Part shown: positions 1 to 7,618 of the stretch, piece after piece
Position numbering within the stretch: position 1 is the first letter of the stretch
Layout of the letters: every line of letters begins with the position of its first letter
Assembly (NCBI RefSeq): GCF_004771005.1
Contig: NZ_RQHV01000051.1
Location: forward strand, 1-22,445
DNA length: 22,445 nt
Reading direction: 5' to 3'
From: Leptospira ilyithenensis
GTDB lineage: Bacteria; Spirochaetota; Leptospiria; Leptospirales; Leptospiraceae
Program-made: the position numbers and the translations under genes
Notes under the pieces: model-generated
Seen by the model: only the letters and a program-made list of their open reading frames with translations
Databases searched by the model: none
What the model was told of the DNA's origin: nothing

Positions 1-81
1 CTTGCTCGTTTTCCATAACAACAGATCACTAAATGCTATACCACGTACAAGAACTTTATGGGTAACGGGATGGGTGGTTCA

Positions 82-102
82 CCCCTCCCAAATCGGGCGG
101 GG
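82..102. repeat. GC-rich hairpin
   Basis: CCCCTCCC at 82-89 pairs with GGGCGGGG at 95-102 around a five-base loop, with one internal mismatch. No T-run follows on either strand, so it is not a standard intrinsic terminator. It may belong to the repeat element of this intergenic region. Confidence 0.5.
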
Positions 103-152
103 ATACCAAAATCCCATCTTATAACGAGAGCCCTTGCTTCGGACAAAAAGAA

Positions 153-198
153 AAGAGGCGAGGCGCCCAACCAAACATAAATAAGCCGTTCTTCTCTT
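153..198. repeat. Dispersed repeat, left copy
   Basis: The stretch aligns by eye to 22191-22237 with about 8 mismatches and one gap over some 46 bases, in the same orientation. The core GCGAGGCGCCCAAC is identical in both. In both places an AG-rich/TC-rich segment follows and then, within 100 bases, a GC-rich block containing CAGGGAT. Two copies at the two intergenic ends of one window suggest a family that is spread through the genome. Confidence 0.65.
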
Positions 199-324
199 AA
201 TTGCAAAATCAGCAATCCATCAATCAAGACAGTGAAAATAGATTCCTATCTTCCCGACCAGGGATACGCAGGGCTTGGTCGCGCCCAAGCGACCGGAGCG
301 AACGCGGAGCCCGGAGTAGCCCGG

Positions 325-347
325 TCCCGAATCCGAAGGATTCGGGA
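325..347. repeat. Perfect hairpin downstream of uvrC
   Basis: TCCCGAATCC at 325-334 and GGATTCGGGA at 338-347 form a perfect 10-bp stem with a three-base GAA loop. It begins 36 bases past the uvrC stop. There is no T-run after the stem in the uvrC direction. It could end or protect the uvrC transcript in a Rho-dependent or 3'-end-stabilising way, or be a structural part of the GC-rich repeat around it. Confidence 0.55.
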
Positions 348-382
348 GGTCGCATTTTCCCTTTTGCTTACAGGATAAAAAA

Positions 383-2242
383 CTATTCCGTTCTTTGACC
401 GATTAGCCTGGATTTTTTCAGCTTCTGCAATTCTTCCCAGATCTTTTCGGCCAATTTTTCTCCGATACCGGGAACAGTTCCCAGTTCCAATAGAGTGGCA
501 TCTTCCACTTTCTTTTTGTTTTGAAAATAACGCAACAAAGCTCTCCGACGAACTGCACCGATATCGGGAATATCATCTAACAACGATTTGAGTGTTTTCT
601 TTTTTCGGAGAACCCTTTGGTAAGTCACTCCGAATCTATGCGCTTCGTCTCTTACCATTCTCAAAAGCCGCATCATTGGAGAATGAATATCGAATGTATA
701 AGGGTCTTTTTCTCCCGGAAAATAAATCTCTTCTCTTTTTTTGGCAAGTCCCACCATGGGAAGTTGACCCAGATCCAAAGCATTTGCTGCTTCCGCCGCG
801 CGGGATAGTTGGGTCCATCCTCCGTCGATCACGATCAGATCCGGCAAAGGTTCCTCTTCGTTCAAAAGATGGGAAAGCCTTCGGCCGATCACTTCATGCA
901 TCATACCGGGATCGTTGATTCCTTCATAACCTCGGATTCTATAATGTCTATAACCGGGCTTATACGGTTTGCCTTCCACAAACATGATCCCGCTCGCCAC
1001 GGGAAGAGAGCCCTGGAAATGGGAAATATCGTAACATTCGATAACGCGGGGCAGATGGGGAAGTTTCAATTTTTCCTGAATCTCTTTCATTGCAACCGTC
1101 TGGTCCCGAAGTTTGGTCGCAAGGATTCGTTCCGTTAACGAAAGTTCTGCGTTCTTTTCGGCGAGACGGAGTAACGATTTTTTCTGACCTCCGTCGGGAA
1201 ACTTCAGCTTGGGAAGTACTCCCGTATGTTCCTTGATGGCTTCCAGAGTGACGGAATAATTTGCCTTTGCTTTCGAAGGCAATATAATGAGGGAAGGAAG
1301 AAATGTGACTTTTAAATAATAATCCCGAAGGAATGCTTCGATGATTTCTTCTTCCGTAGATAATTCCAAACCGGTGATCGGAAAGGATTTTTTGCCCTCC
1401 AACCTTCCACCGCGCACCTCAAGAAGTATCACCTGACCTTCATTATCCCTTCTTGCAAATGCAATGATGTCTTCGTCTCCTCCGTCCAAACTTACTACGG
1501 TTTGTTTTTCACGGATCTGAACAATTTGGTCGATCCGGTTTTTAAGATAACCTGCTCTTTCGTATTCCAATTTTTCGGAAGATTCCAACATGGACTTTTT
1601 CAGTTTCTGAACGAGCCCTTCCTTTTTACCTTCCAAAAAACTAAGGATCTCATCGATTAACTCGTTGTAGGTGGCTTCGGGAACATTACCCTGACAAGGA
1701 CCGAGACAACGCCCCATATGGAAATTCAAACAAGGTCTCGCCGGTTTGGCCAGGGGAAGTTTCAGTTTGGTTTTGCGAACGGGAAAAATGCGATGGATGA
1801 GTTCCAAAGTATCACGTGCAGCCTTCACATCGGTGAACGGGCCGAAGTAACGATCTCCATTGTCCCTTATTTTTCTGGTTAGAAAAACCATAGGAAAAGG
1901 TTCGCTTGTAGAAACCGTAATAAAAGGATACCGTTTATCATCCTTTAGGCGGACGTTGAATTTCGGATTGTATTTTTTAATTAAAGTAGCTTCGAGAATC
2001 AAAGCTTCCGTTTCCGTGCTAGTGGCAATCCAGTCAAAGTCCTGTAATTCCAAATACAAGGCCCGGGTCTTGGGATCGGAGTGGTTCGGATTGAGATAAG
2101 ACCGGACTCTGGATTCCAGTTTGACCGCTTTTCCGACATAAATGACTTCATTCACTGCATTCTTCCAAAGATAACATCCGGACACTGAGCCCAGATTTTT
2201 GATTTTCTCTTGGATGGATTTAAGAACGAACGGGTCCTTCAT
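383..2242 (-). CDS. uvrC: UvrABC nucleotide excision repair endonuclease subunit C
   Basis: UvrC makes both incisions flanking a DNA lesion after UvrA and UvrB have located it; it acts in the cytoplasm. The 619-residue length is normal. The GIY-YIG nuclease occupies about residues 18-95 (GCY at 22-24, IYVGK at 34-38). The cysteine region is at 171-183, a UVR domain that contacts UvrB is at about 205-240, the RNase-H-like nuclease has D405, D473 and H535, and a C-terminal tandem helix-hairpin-helix lies around 552-605. One oddity is that the cluster shows C171, C179 and C183 in the usual C-x7-C-x3-C spacing, but the expected upstream fourth cysteine appears to be Thr158. The ATG is preceded by AAAGAAA. 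It diverges from the signal-peptidase-like gene across a 113-bp gap. All nuclease residues are intact, so the gene should be functional. Confidence 0.97.
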   Translation of the reverse strand: MKDPFVLKSIQEKIKNLGSVSGCYLWKNAVNEVIYVGKAVKLESRVRSYLNPNHSDPKTRALYLELQDFDWIATSTETEALILEATLIKKYNPKFNVRLKDDKRYPFITVSTSEPFPMVFLTRKIRDNGDRYFGPFTDVKAARDTLELIHRIFPVRKTKLKLPLAKPARPCLNFHMGRCLGPCQGNVPEATYNELIDEILSFLEGKKEGLVQKLKKSMLESSEKLEYERAGYLKNRIDQIVQIREKQTVVSLDGGDEDIIAFARRDNEGQVILLEVRGGRLEGKKSFPITGLELSTEEEIIEAFLRDYYLKVTFLPSLIILPSKAKANYSVTLEAIKEHTGVLPKLKFPDGGQKKSLLRLAEKNAELSLTERILATKLRDQTVAMKEIQEKLKLPHLPRVIECYDISHFQGSLPVASGIMFVEGKPYKPGYRHYRIRGYEGINDPGMMHEVIGRRLSHLLNEEEPLPDLIVIDGGWTQLSRAAEAANALDLGQLPMVGLAKKREEIYFPGEKDPYTFDIHSPMMRLLRMVRDEAHRFGVTYQRVLRKKKTLKSLLDDIPDIGAVRRRALLRYFQNKKKVEDATLLELGTVPGIGEKLAEKIWEELQKLKKSRLIGQRTE

Positions 2243-2355
2243 TTTCTTTATCGGTTTCTCTATTTCATGATTTCAGAAACGGAAAGAAACTGCAAGCAAG
2301 ACTTAAAAAGGTAAAAAAGACTTTACAGTAGGAAAAACAAAAAGCCCTTATAGCC

Positions 2356-2886
2356 ATGTCCAAATCACGCCAAAAGATTTCCGTTAAGGCACGTTTTTTT
2401 CAGGTGGGCGCACCTCTGTTGATTGCCCTGGTACTGGCATTTATTTTTAAACTAAAAGTTCTCACTCCATTAGAAGTTTCTAATTCGTTTATGGAGCCTA
2501 GTTTTTCCCAAGGCAAGACCGTTTATATCAGCAAACTTACATCCGTGAAATCCCTACTTGTAGGAGATGTGGTTCTGGCAAAATCCCCTTTGGATGAAAA
2601 CAGTTATATCCTAGCGCGGATCTTAGGAAAACCGGGAGATGAAGTTTCCATCTCCGCAAGAGAAGCCTACCGAAACGGAAATCCGGTTTCCGAAGAAATT
2701 TTTCCTAGAACCAAATCCCAAAACCTTCCCGCACTCCCTACGGGAAAAACGGAGAGTGATGAAAAACCAAAACTCATCGTTCCCGAAAAAACCTTCTTTT
2801 TGTTATGTGACAACCGCGAAATAGGAATCGATTCCAGAGAACTCGGACCGATTCCAGAATCTTTGATTATCGGAAAGGTATGGTAA
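2356..2886 (+). CDS. Signal peptidase I-like protein (S26 family), probably catalytically inactive
   Basis: This 176-residue protein has one N-terminal membrane segment (about 18-34) and then a short extracytoplasmic S26-type domain. Active signal peptidase I cuts signal peptides with a Ser/Lys dyad. The box around the nucleophile reads SNSFMEPSF (residues 42-50), and an ungapped alignment to the familiar SGSMEPTL pattern puts Phe45 where the serine belongs. In the second box, YILARILGKPGD (84-95), Ala88 stands where the lysine of the KRxxGxPGD pattern is expected. The C-terminal CDNRxxGxDSRxxG box (151-164) is well kept. The fold therefore seems retained but catalysis probably lost. Ser44, one residue early, is a weak alternative nucleophile. 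It is the first gene of a four-gene cluster, with only four bases to the next. No Shine-Dalgarno sequence is obvious before the ATG. Confidence 0.85.
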   Translation: MSKSRQKISVKARFFQVGAPLLIALVLAFIFKLKVLTPLEVSNSFMEPSFSQGKTVYISKLTSVKSLLVGDVVLAKSPLDENSYILARILGKPGDEVSISAREAYRNGNPVSEEIFPRTKSQNLPALPTGKTESDEKPKLIVPEKTFFLLCDNREIGIDSRELGPIPESLIIGKVW

Positions 2887-2890
2887 GGAA

Positions 2891-3805
2891 ATGTTATTAG
2901 AAAGAAAATCGACGGAACTCCCAAGCCTAAAAGATTGGTCCGATTTTGGAAAACGATTTCTGCTCGTTTTCGGAGCCTTGTTCTTTCTAGCGGGAGTGAT
3001 CTTTTTCTTCGCATTCAATTGGAACGGACTTCATCGTTATTCCAAATTGTCTCTTGTCTCCATCGGACTGGTTGCAATTAACATTACTTATACTAGAAAT
3101 TTCGAAAAACTCTGGATCCGCGAACTGTTAGGTGCATTGGCATTTTTCTTTGTAGGTCAGATCCTTTTGGTTTTTGGGCAAATTTACCAAACGGGGGCAA
3201 ATGCTTACGATTTGTTTTTCGGTTGGGCGGTCTTCAGCGTACTACTCGTTGCCGTCTCCGGTTCGCCTGTCGTTTGGTTTTTATGGATTTTTTTACTCAA
3301 TCTTACCTTCGATCTTTATTGGGAACAGGTCCTTCGGTTCACTCCTCCTGTCTGGGCGGTTTATTCCGCATCCGTTTTAAACTTGATTGCTCTCTTCATT
3401 TACGAATTCAGAATTCGGCTTAAAAAGAACTTATTAAGATCCGCTTGGTTTTCTCCTCTGATTCTGGTAATCGCCTTAGGTTGGTTAAATTTCGGCTCCA
3501 ATCAGTCCATATTCTTTTTACGGGAAGACAACCAAATCGCTCTTCCTTATGTCCTCGTCACAATCTTTAGCTTGGGCGGGCTTTATGCTTTTTATCGTTT
3601 TTTCATATATGACCTGGCCTGCCTTTCTTTCGTCCTGCTTTCCGGTCTGGCTTTGGTTTTTTCACTTTATATAAAGTATCTTACCGGCGGCGACATGGTA
3701 GGAAATACTTTCCTTGGCTTTTTCATTATCATGGGATTAACAACAGGTATGGTGGTTCATCTTTTGCAGATCAGAAAAGAACATTCAGGGAGCGAGTCCA
3801 AATGA
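2891..3805 (+). CDS. DUF2157 domain membrane protein
   Basis: This 304-residue protein is almost entirely hydrophobic, with roughly eight to nine predicted membrane helices and short charged loops. The first helix contains the pattern GALFFLAGVIFFFAFNW followed by a basic stretch, which I recognise as typical of DUF2157 proteins; no biochemical function is known to me. A short soluble segment of about 20 residues precedes it. The start is supported by TAAGG six bases upstream. The gene begins four bases after the signal-peptidase-like gene and ends in an ATGA overlap with the next gene, so its product is probably made in step with its partner. The order DUF2157, DUF4401, GDYXXLXY is a recurrent bacterial neighbourhood, which suggests one membrane complex (inference). 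Confidence 0.8.
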   Translation: MLLERKSTELPSLKDWSDFGKRFLLVFGALFFLAGVIFFFAFNWNGLHRYSKLSLVSIGLVAINITYTRNFEKLWIRELLGALAFFFVGQILLVFGQIYQTGANAYDLFFGWAVFSVLLVAVSGSPVVWFLWIFLLNLTFDLYWEQVLRFTPPVWAVYSASVLNLIALFIYEFRIRLKKNLLRSAWFSPLILVIALGWLNFGSNQSIFFLREDNQIALPYVLVTIFSLGGLYAFYRFFIYDLACLSFVLLSGLALVFSLYIKYLTGGDMVGNTFLGFFIIMGLTTGMVVHLLQIRKEHSGSESK

Positions 3806-4779
3806 GTTCATCCATTCCTTGGTACATTCGTATCCTCACTTTCTTCGGAGCATCCATTGCTGGCGGTTTGTTTTTATTGTTCCTTGCCGCGTTGGACTTA
3901 TTAAACTCTTCCTCTTCTTCGATTCTCATCGGACTTGTTTTTCTCTTCGGAACTACGGCGGCGTCACGCATTGCTCAAAATGAAGAGTCTATTTGTTTAG
4001 AACCGATTTTAGTCAGTTTTGTCAATATAGGACAAGGGTTGTTTGTATTCGGAATTTCGGAATCAATCAGAGAAGATTTTACTTCGATTCTCCTGCTTGT
4101 TTTTATCATACAATTGGTTTTGTTTATCGTGTTCCAATCCGGTGTTCAGAAGTTTTTGTCGATCCCAATCGGATTTGCGAGCCTAACGGGAATTCTTTAT
4201 CAACTGAAATTGAATTTGTATTTTCCGATTTTACTCTATATCGCAGCAGTACTTCTTTATTTCGTTTTGGACAGATATTCCAAAAAGAAAAGAAACAATG
4301 AACCTATTTCTCTTCATCTTTCCGTCGGCAAAGACGCGTTAGTGATCACTTTCATTGCCAATCTGATCTCTCCTTATATTGAAGATTTTTTAGGTTATGA
4401 ATTCAGAATTCCTTTTGTTTCGAGTTTACTCATTCATTCCATATGCATCGTTCTATTATGGAAAGAATTGTATGCCCGATTGGGATTGAAAAAAGAGTTT
4501 ATATTCGGATTTTATCTGTTTTTCTTTTTGATTCTTTATCCTACCATAAATAGCCCAGGGATCATAGGAGGGATTTTCATCCTGTTTTTGGGATTTGCCT
4601 ATTCCGTAAAATCCGTTCAAATCTGGGGGATCTTATCTCTCATCGGGTTTATAATATACTACTATTATAATTTACAAGTAACCCTTTTGGCAAAATCCTA
4701 TCAGCTATTGGGAACTGGAGCCTTGTTTTTATCCGCCTATTATATTTGGCAATTCCGTCTGCCGAAAAAGGAAGCTTAA
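3802..4779 (+). CDS. DUF4401-like polytopic membrane protein
   Basis: This 325-residue integral membrane protein has about nine to ten hydrophobic segments and hardly any soluble domain. It overlaps the preceding DUF2157 gene by four bases (ATGA) and is three bases from the GDYXXLXY gene. Its size, topology and place between these two match the DUF4401 family. The family name therefore rests more on context than on a motif I can point to. No catalytic residues are recognisable. A transport, membrane-sensing or envelope-maintenance role is possible but not shown. Confidence 0.65.
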   Translation: MSSSIPWYIRILTFFGASIAGGLFLLFLAALDLLNSSSSSILIGLVFLFGTTAASRIAQNEESICLEPILVSFVNIGQGLFVFGISESIREDFTSILLLVFIIQLVLFIVFQSGVQKFLSIPIGFASLTGILYQLKLNLYFPILLYIAAVLLYFVLDRYSKKKRNNEPISLHLSVGKDALVITFIANLISPYIEDFLGYEFRIPFVSSLLIHSICIVLLWKELYARLGLKKEFIFGFYLFFFLILYPTINSPGIIGGIFILFLGFAYSVKSVQIWGILSLIGFIIYYYYNLQVTLLAKSYQLLGTGALFLSAYYIWQFRLPKKEA

Positions 4780-4782
4780 GAA

Positions 4783-5265
4783 ATGAAAAATATCAGACCT
4801 ATCCTCATCCTTGCAAATACCCTACTCGTAATCGGTTTTATACTATTTTCCGTAATAAAAAAAGAAGGGATCCGCAACTATGGAAAACTGGTTTTGATTC
4901 CTCTTGCCCCGCAAGATCCGAGATCTTTATTCCAGGGCGATTATATGATTTTACGTTACGACTGGGAGCAGATTTCTACGGAGAATATTCCAAGCAGAGG
5001 ATGCATCATCTTCAATCTTTCCCGGGAAAATGTTTTAAACTTAGTGAGATTTTCCGAAACAAACTCGGAAAAAAAATCGGGAGAACATTGTCTGAAATAT
5101 TTCAAACATGACTATGATGTTCGGATCGGTGCCGAATCTTTTTTCTTTGAAGAAGGGAAAGGAGAAATTTTCGAAGAGGCTAAATTTGCAGGAGTCCGTG
5201 TGGACGATAACGGAGACAAATTGTTAGTCGGACTGTACGACCAAAACAAAAAAGAACTTAAATAA
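4783..5265 (+). CDS. GDYXXLXY domain protein
   Basis: This 160-residue protein has an N-terminal membrane anchor (about residues 5-24) followed by an extracytoplasmic domain. The exact family motif GDYMILRY is present at residues 52-59. Such proteins are usually encoded directly after DUF2157 and DUF4401 membrane proteins, as here, and are thought to work with them; the molecular role is unknown. A short AAGAA precedes the ATG. It is the last gene of the cluster begun by the signal-peptidase-like gene. The 62 bases after it contain no convincing intrinsic terminator. Confidence 0.85.
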   Translation: MKNIRPILILANTLLVIGFILFSVIKKEGIRNYGKLVLIPLAPQDPRSLFQGDYMILRYDWEQISTENIPSRGCIIFNLSRENVLNLVRFSETNSEKKSGEHCLKYFKHDYDVRIGAESFFFEEGKGEIFEEAKFAGVRVDDNGDKLLVGLYDQNKKELK

Positions 5266-5327
5266 ATCATTTTTCACTAGACTTTCTTTTGTTTGCCTGT
5301 AAGACTTTGCGCTAACCGAGAACGTAT

Positions 5328-7052
5328 ATGACAAAACAAATGTATGAAGCTATAGTAATTGGAAGTGGTTTTGGGGGAGGAATTTCCGCCTGTAGATTGA
5401 GTAAAAAATGGCCAAACGGCCAAGTATTGGTTTTGGAAAGAGGAAAACGTTATCCAATGTATTCCTTCGCACGCACTCCCCACGAAATGTCCAAAAATTT
5501 CTGGAACATTCCCTCCGAAGCCAAAGGAGGAAATCCCGAGGACGAAGAGACCCACGGACTATTCGACATCCGTCATTTTGAAAAAATGGATGCAGTGATC
5601 TCGGCCGGATTCGGCGGAGGTTCTCTGATTTATGCCAATGTGTTTTTGGAGCCTCCCGACTGGGTGCTCGATGATGAACGTTGGCCTGAGTCCTGCAAAA
5701 AAGACAAACTCACTCCTTATTACAAGATCGCAAAAGAAGTATTAGGTGCAAGACCCATTCCTACAAACAACGATCCCAGAAGAAGGATCATTCGGACGGA
5801 AAGATTCAAACAAGTAGCAGACTCTCTCGGTCGGGAGTCCAAACTTTTGGACATCAATGTATTTTTCGGAAACGATTTCCAAAATCCTACTCCCATCGGT
5901 GTACAGGAAAAAAACAGATACGGCGCACTTCAAACATCCTGCACGTACTGCGGGGAATGCGACGTGGGATGCAATACCCATTCCAAAAATACGGTCGACC
6001 TGAACTACCTCCATGTGGCGGAACATATTCACAAAGCGGAAATCAAAACGGAACATCTTGTCCAAAAAATCGTTCCTTTGAACTCTCAAGGTAACGAAGA
6101 TCCGGACTCCCAAGGGGAAAACGGATATAGAATTTATTTTTTAGATCTGACTCTGGCAGGAAACAGATTGAGTTACGCCGATACGAAAAGAGTGATCGTT
6201 TCCGCAGGAACTCTGGGGTCCACGGAACTCTTGTTAAAGTGCAAAGAAGAATGGAAAACACTTCCTAAAATTTCTTCCCGATTGGGAGAACGTTTTTCAG
6301 GAAACGGGGATTTTCTATCGTTTGTTTTGAAAGGAAAAGAAGAATCCAATCCCAACTACGGTCCTGTAATCACGCAAGGCACGGACTTCAATCTTTTTAA
6401 AAATCCCGATCCCAAGCGGGCCTTTATTTTAGAGGATGCAAGTTATCCCAGTTTCGGTTCCTGGGCTGTGAATTTTATTCCTACTCCGTCCATTTGGAAG
6501 TCACTCAAGTCCCTTCTGAAAGATATCTGGTACAAACTCGTCCGTGCGGGAAGCCTTTACGGAAGATCGGGCTATCTATTCCAAGACCTGCTTGCAAACG
6601 ACATTTCACAAAATTCAAGCGTCCTTCTCTTTATGGGAGTGGACAATTCGCATGGAAAAATGTTTTTACAAGAGGGTCAACTGAACATCCGTTGGACTCA
6701 AAAAGAAAGTATGCCTTTGTATGAAAAGATATTAGAAACTTCTAAAGAGTTTTATAAAATTACAAAAGCAAAGTTATGGTTTCCTTTATTTACGTGGAAC
6801 TTCTTCTCCAAAAGCAATATTACAGTACATTCCCTGGGAGGTTGCGTACTTTCCGATCATCCGGAAACAGGAGTAACAAGCTCCGATCCGAAAACATTCG
6901 GACAAGTGTACGGATACCAAAATTTATTTGTTGCAGATGGAAGCCTTCTCCCAACGGCAGTAGGAGCAAACCCGATTGCCACTATCAGTGCGCTCAGCGA
7001 ACGCGTGGCAGAAGGAATCACTGGGATTGAACCTGATTCTGGATTGGTCTAG
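5328..7052 (+). CDS. GMC-type FAD oxidoreductase, cholesterol-oxidase-like
   Basis: This 574-residue flavoenzyme of the glucose-methanol-choline type is expected to oxidise an alcohol group, as in sterols or other hydrophobic alcohols, with FAD. The FAD-binding motif GSGFGGG lies near residues 12-18. A second glycine-rich FAD segment, SAGFGGGSLIYANV, is at about 91-104. The C-terminal active-site region contains H501 in HSLGGC and N548 in a GANP segment after DGSLLPT. A compact C205-x2-C208-x2-C211-x3-C215 set, CTYCGECDVGC, sits mid-protein and resembles a ferredoxin-type cluster; its function is uncertain. No signal peptide is seen, so it is probably cytoplasmic. It heads a co-directional group with a lipid-binding-type protein, a receptor-phosphatase and a hydrolase. 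In several bacteria the hydrolase is fused to this oxidoreductase, which supports a shared pathway. Confidence 0.88.
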   Translation: MTKQMYEAIVIGSGFGGGISACRLSKKWPNGQVLVLERGKRYPMYSFARTPHEMSKNFWNIPSEAKGGNPEDEETHGLFDIRHFEKMDAVISAGFGGGSLIYANVFLEPPDWVLDDERWPESCKKDKLTPYYKIAKEVLGARPIPTNNDPRRRIIRTERFKQVADSLGRESKLLDINVFFGNDFQNPTPIGVQEKNRYGALQTSCTYCGECDVGCNTHSKNTVDLNYLHVAEHIHKAEIKTEHLVQKIVPLNSQGNEDPDSQGENGYRIYFLDLTLAGNRLSYADTKRVIVSAGTLGSTELLLKCKEEWKTLPKISSRLGERFSGNGDFLSFVLKGKEESNPNYGPVITQGTDFNLFKNPDPKRAFILEDASYPSFGSWAVNFIPTPSIWKSLKSLLKDIWYKLVRAGSLYGRSGYLFQDLLANDISQNSSVLLFMGVDNSHGKMFLQEGQLNIRWTQKESMPLYEKILETSKEFYKITKAKLWFPLFTWNFFSKSNITVHSLGGCVLSDHPETGVTSSDPKTFGQVYGYQNLFVADGSLLPTAVGANPIATISALSERVAEGITGIEPDSGLV

Positions 7053-7074
7053 AGAATTCCATTTCTGTAAAATA

Positions 7075-7088
7075 GTATTGATCAATAC
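7075..7088. promoter_or_regulatory. 14-bp perfect palindrome, possible operator
   Basis: GTATTGATCAATAC is a perfect palindrome in the 98-bp gap between the oxidoreductase and SRPBCC genes. It overlaps a weak -35-like TTGATC (7078-7083) that lies 17 bases from GTTAAT (7101-7106). If that promoter is real, a dimeric repressor here could control the downstream genes. The promoter match is only 4/6 at each box. Confidence 0.35.
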
Positions 7089-7118
7089 AAAGCATACACG
7101 GTTAATAAGTAAATCAGC

Positions 7119-7141
7119 GGGGTGAATCAAAGGTTCATCCC
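7119..7141 (+). other. Hairpin just upstream of the SRPBCC start
   Basis: GGGGTGAA (7119-7126) pairs with TTCATCCC (7134-7141) through eight pairs including one G-T, with a seven-base loop. It ends ten bases before the ATG at 7151 and covers the place where a ribosome binding site would lie. It could dampen translation or be the remains of a terminator, but no T-run follows. Confidence 0.4.
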
Positions 7142-7150
7142 GGTCATTTC

Positions 7151-7618
7151 ATGATTTCCATTAACGAATTATATACATCAATAGAGATAAATGTTCCGGT
7201 TGAAAAAGTATGGGAGGAATTTACAAAATTTTCCGAATTCCCGGAATGGAATCCTTTTTTACCGAAGGTGACCGTCGACTTAACCACTGGTAAAGTTTGG
7301 GAGAAAGTATTTTTGGGAAACCTGTTTGGAAAAAAAATCTATACATGGTTGCCTATGCAAGTCCTGAATTTCAAGCAACAAAGAGAGATTAGTTGGTGCG
7401 GAAGGGTTCCTTGGATTATTGCCATCTTTTCCTACGGTTACCATATATTCGAGTTTGAAAAAGTTTCGGACAATGTTACCCGCTTTTCCCACAGAGGGAT
7501 TTTTTCGGGATTATTCATGACCATTTCTTTATCCTTTGCCAAGATCAAAAATGATGTACAGATCGTTCAAGAAGAAATGAATACAAATTTGAAAGAAAGA
7601 TGCGAAAGACGTTCATGA
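7151..7618 (+). CDS. SRPBCC (START/polyketide-cyclase-like) lipid-binding family protein
   Basis: This 155-residue soluble protein begins with a beta strand and the pattern INVPVEKVWEEFTKFSEFPEWNPF (given here as two parts: INVPVEKVWEEF, TKFSEFPEWNPF). That is the classic start of the SRPBCC helix-grip fold, which binds hydrophobic ligands in a deep cavity. A central set of strands and a long C-terminal helix (about residues 125-150) complete the fold. The ligand cannot be read from sequence. Its place between a sterol-oxidase-like enzyme and a lipase-like hydrolase suggests it carries or senses a lipid of that pathway (inference). Its last codons overlap the start of the receptor-phosphatase gene, so the two are probably translated together. 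No clear Shine-Dalgarno is seen. Confidence 0.8.
   Translation: MISINELYTSIEINVPVEKVWEEFTKFSEFPEWNPFLPKVTVDLTTGKVWEKVFLGNLFGKKIYTWLPMQVLNFKQQREISWCGRVPWIIAIFSYGYHIFEFEKVSDNVTRFSHRGIFSGLFMTISLSFAKIKNDVQIVQEEMNTNLKERCERRS

Larger units (their letters stand above)
1..382. other. Gene-free region with GC-rich hairpins and a dispersed repeat copy
   Basis: No credible coding sequence is seen here. The short open frames lack family similarity, and one on the minus strand (36-227) is partly made of sequence repeated at the far end of the window. The stretch holds a hairpin at 82-102, a repeat copy at about 153-198, a GC-rich block from about 255, a hairpin at 273-290 and a perfect hairpin at 325-347. 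It lies downstream of uvrC. The GC-rich block differs in composition from the neighbouring genes, as expected for an intergenic repeat element rather than a decayed gene. Confidence 0.6.

Noticed and set aside
36..227. Minus-strand open frame of 63 codons
   Set aside because: It overlaps the dispersed repeat and hairpin, has no domain or ribosome site, and the right-edge repeat copy gives a similar meaningless peptide in one frame.
592..1138. Plus-strand open frames of about 108-109 codons
   Set aside because: They lie wholly inside uvrC on the opposite strand and have no family similarity.
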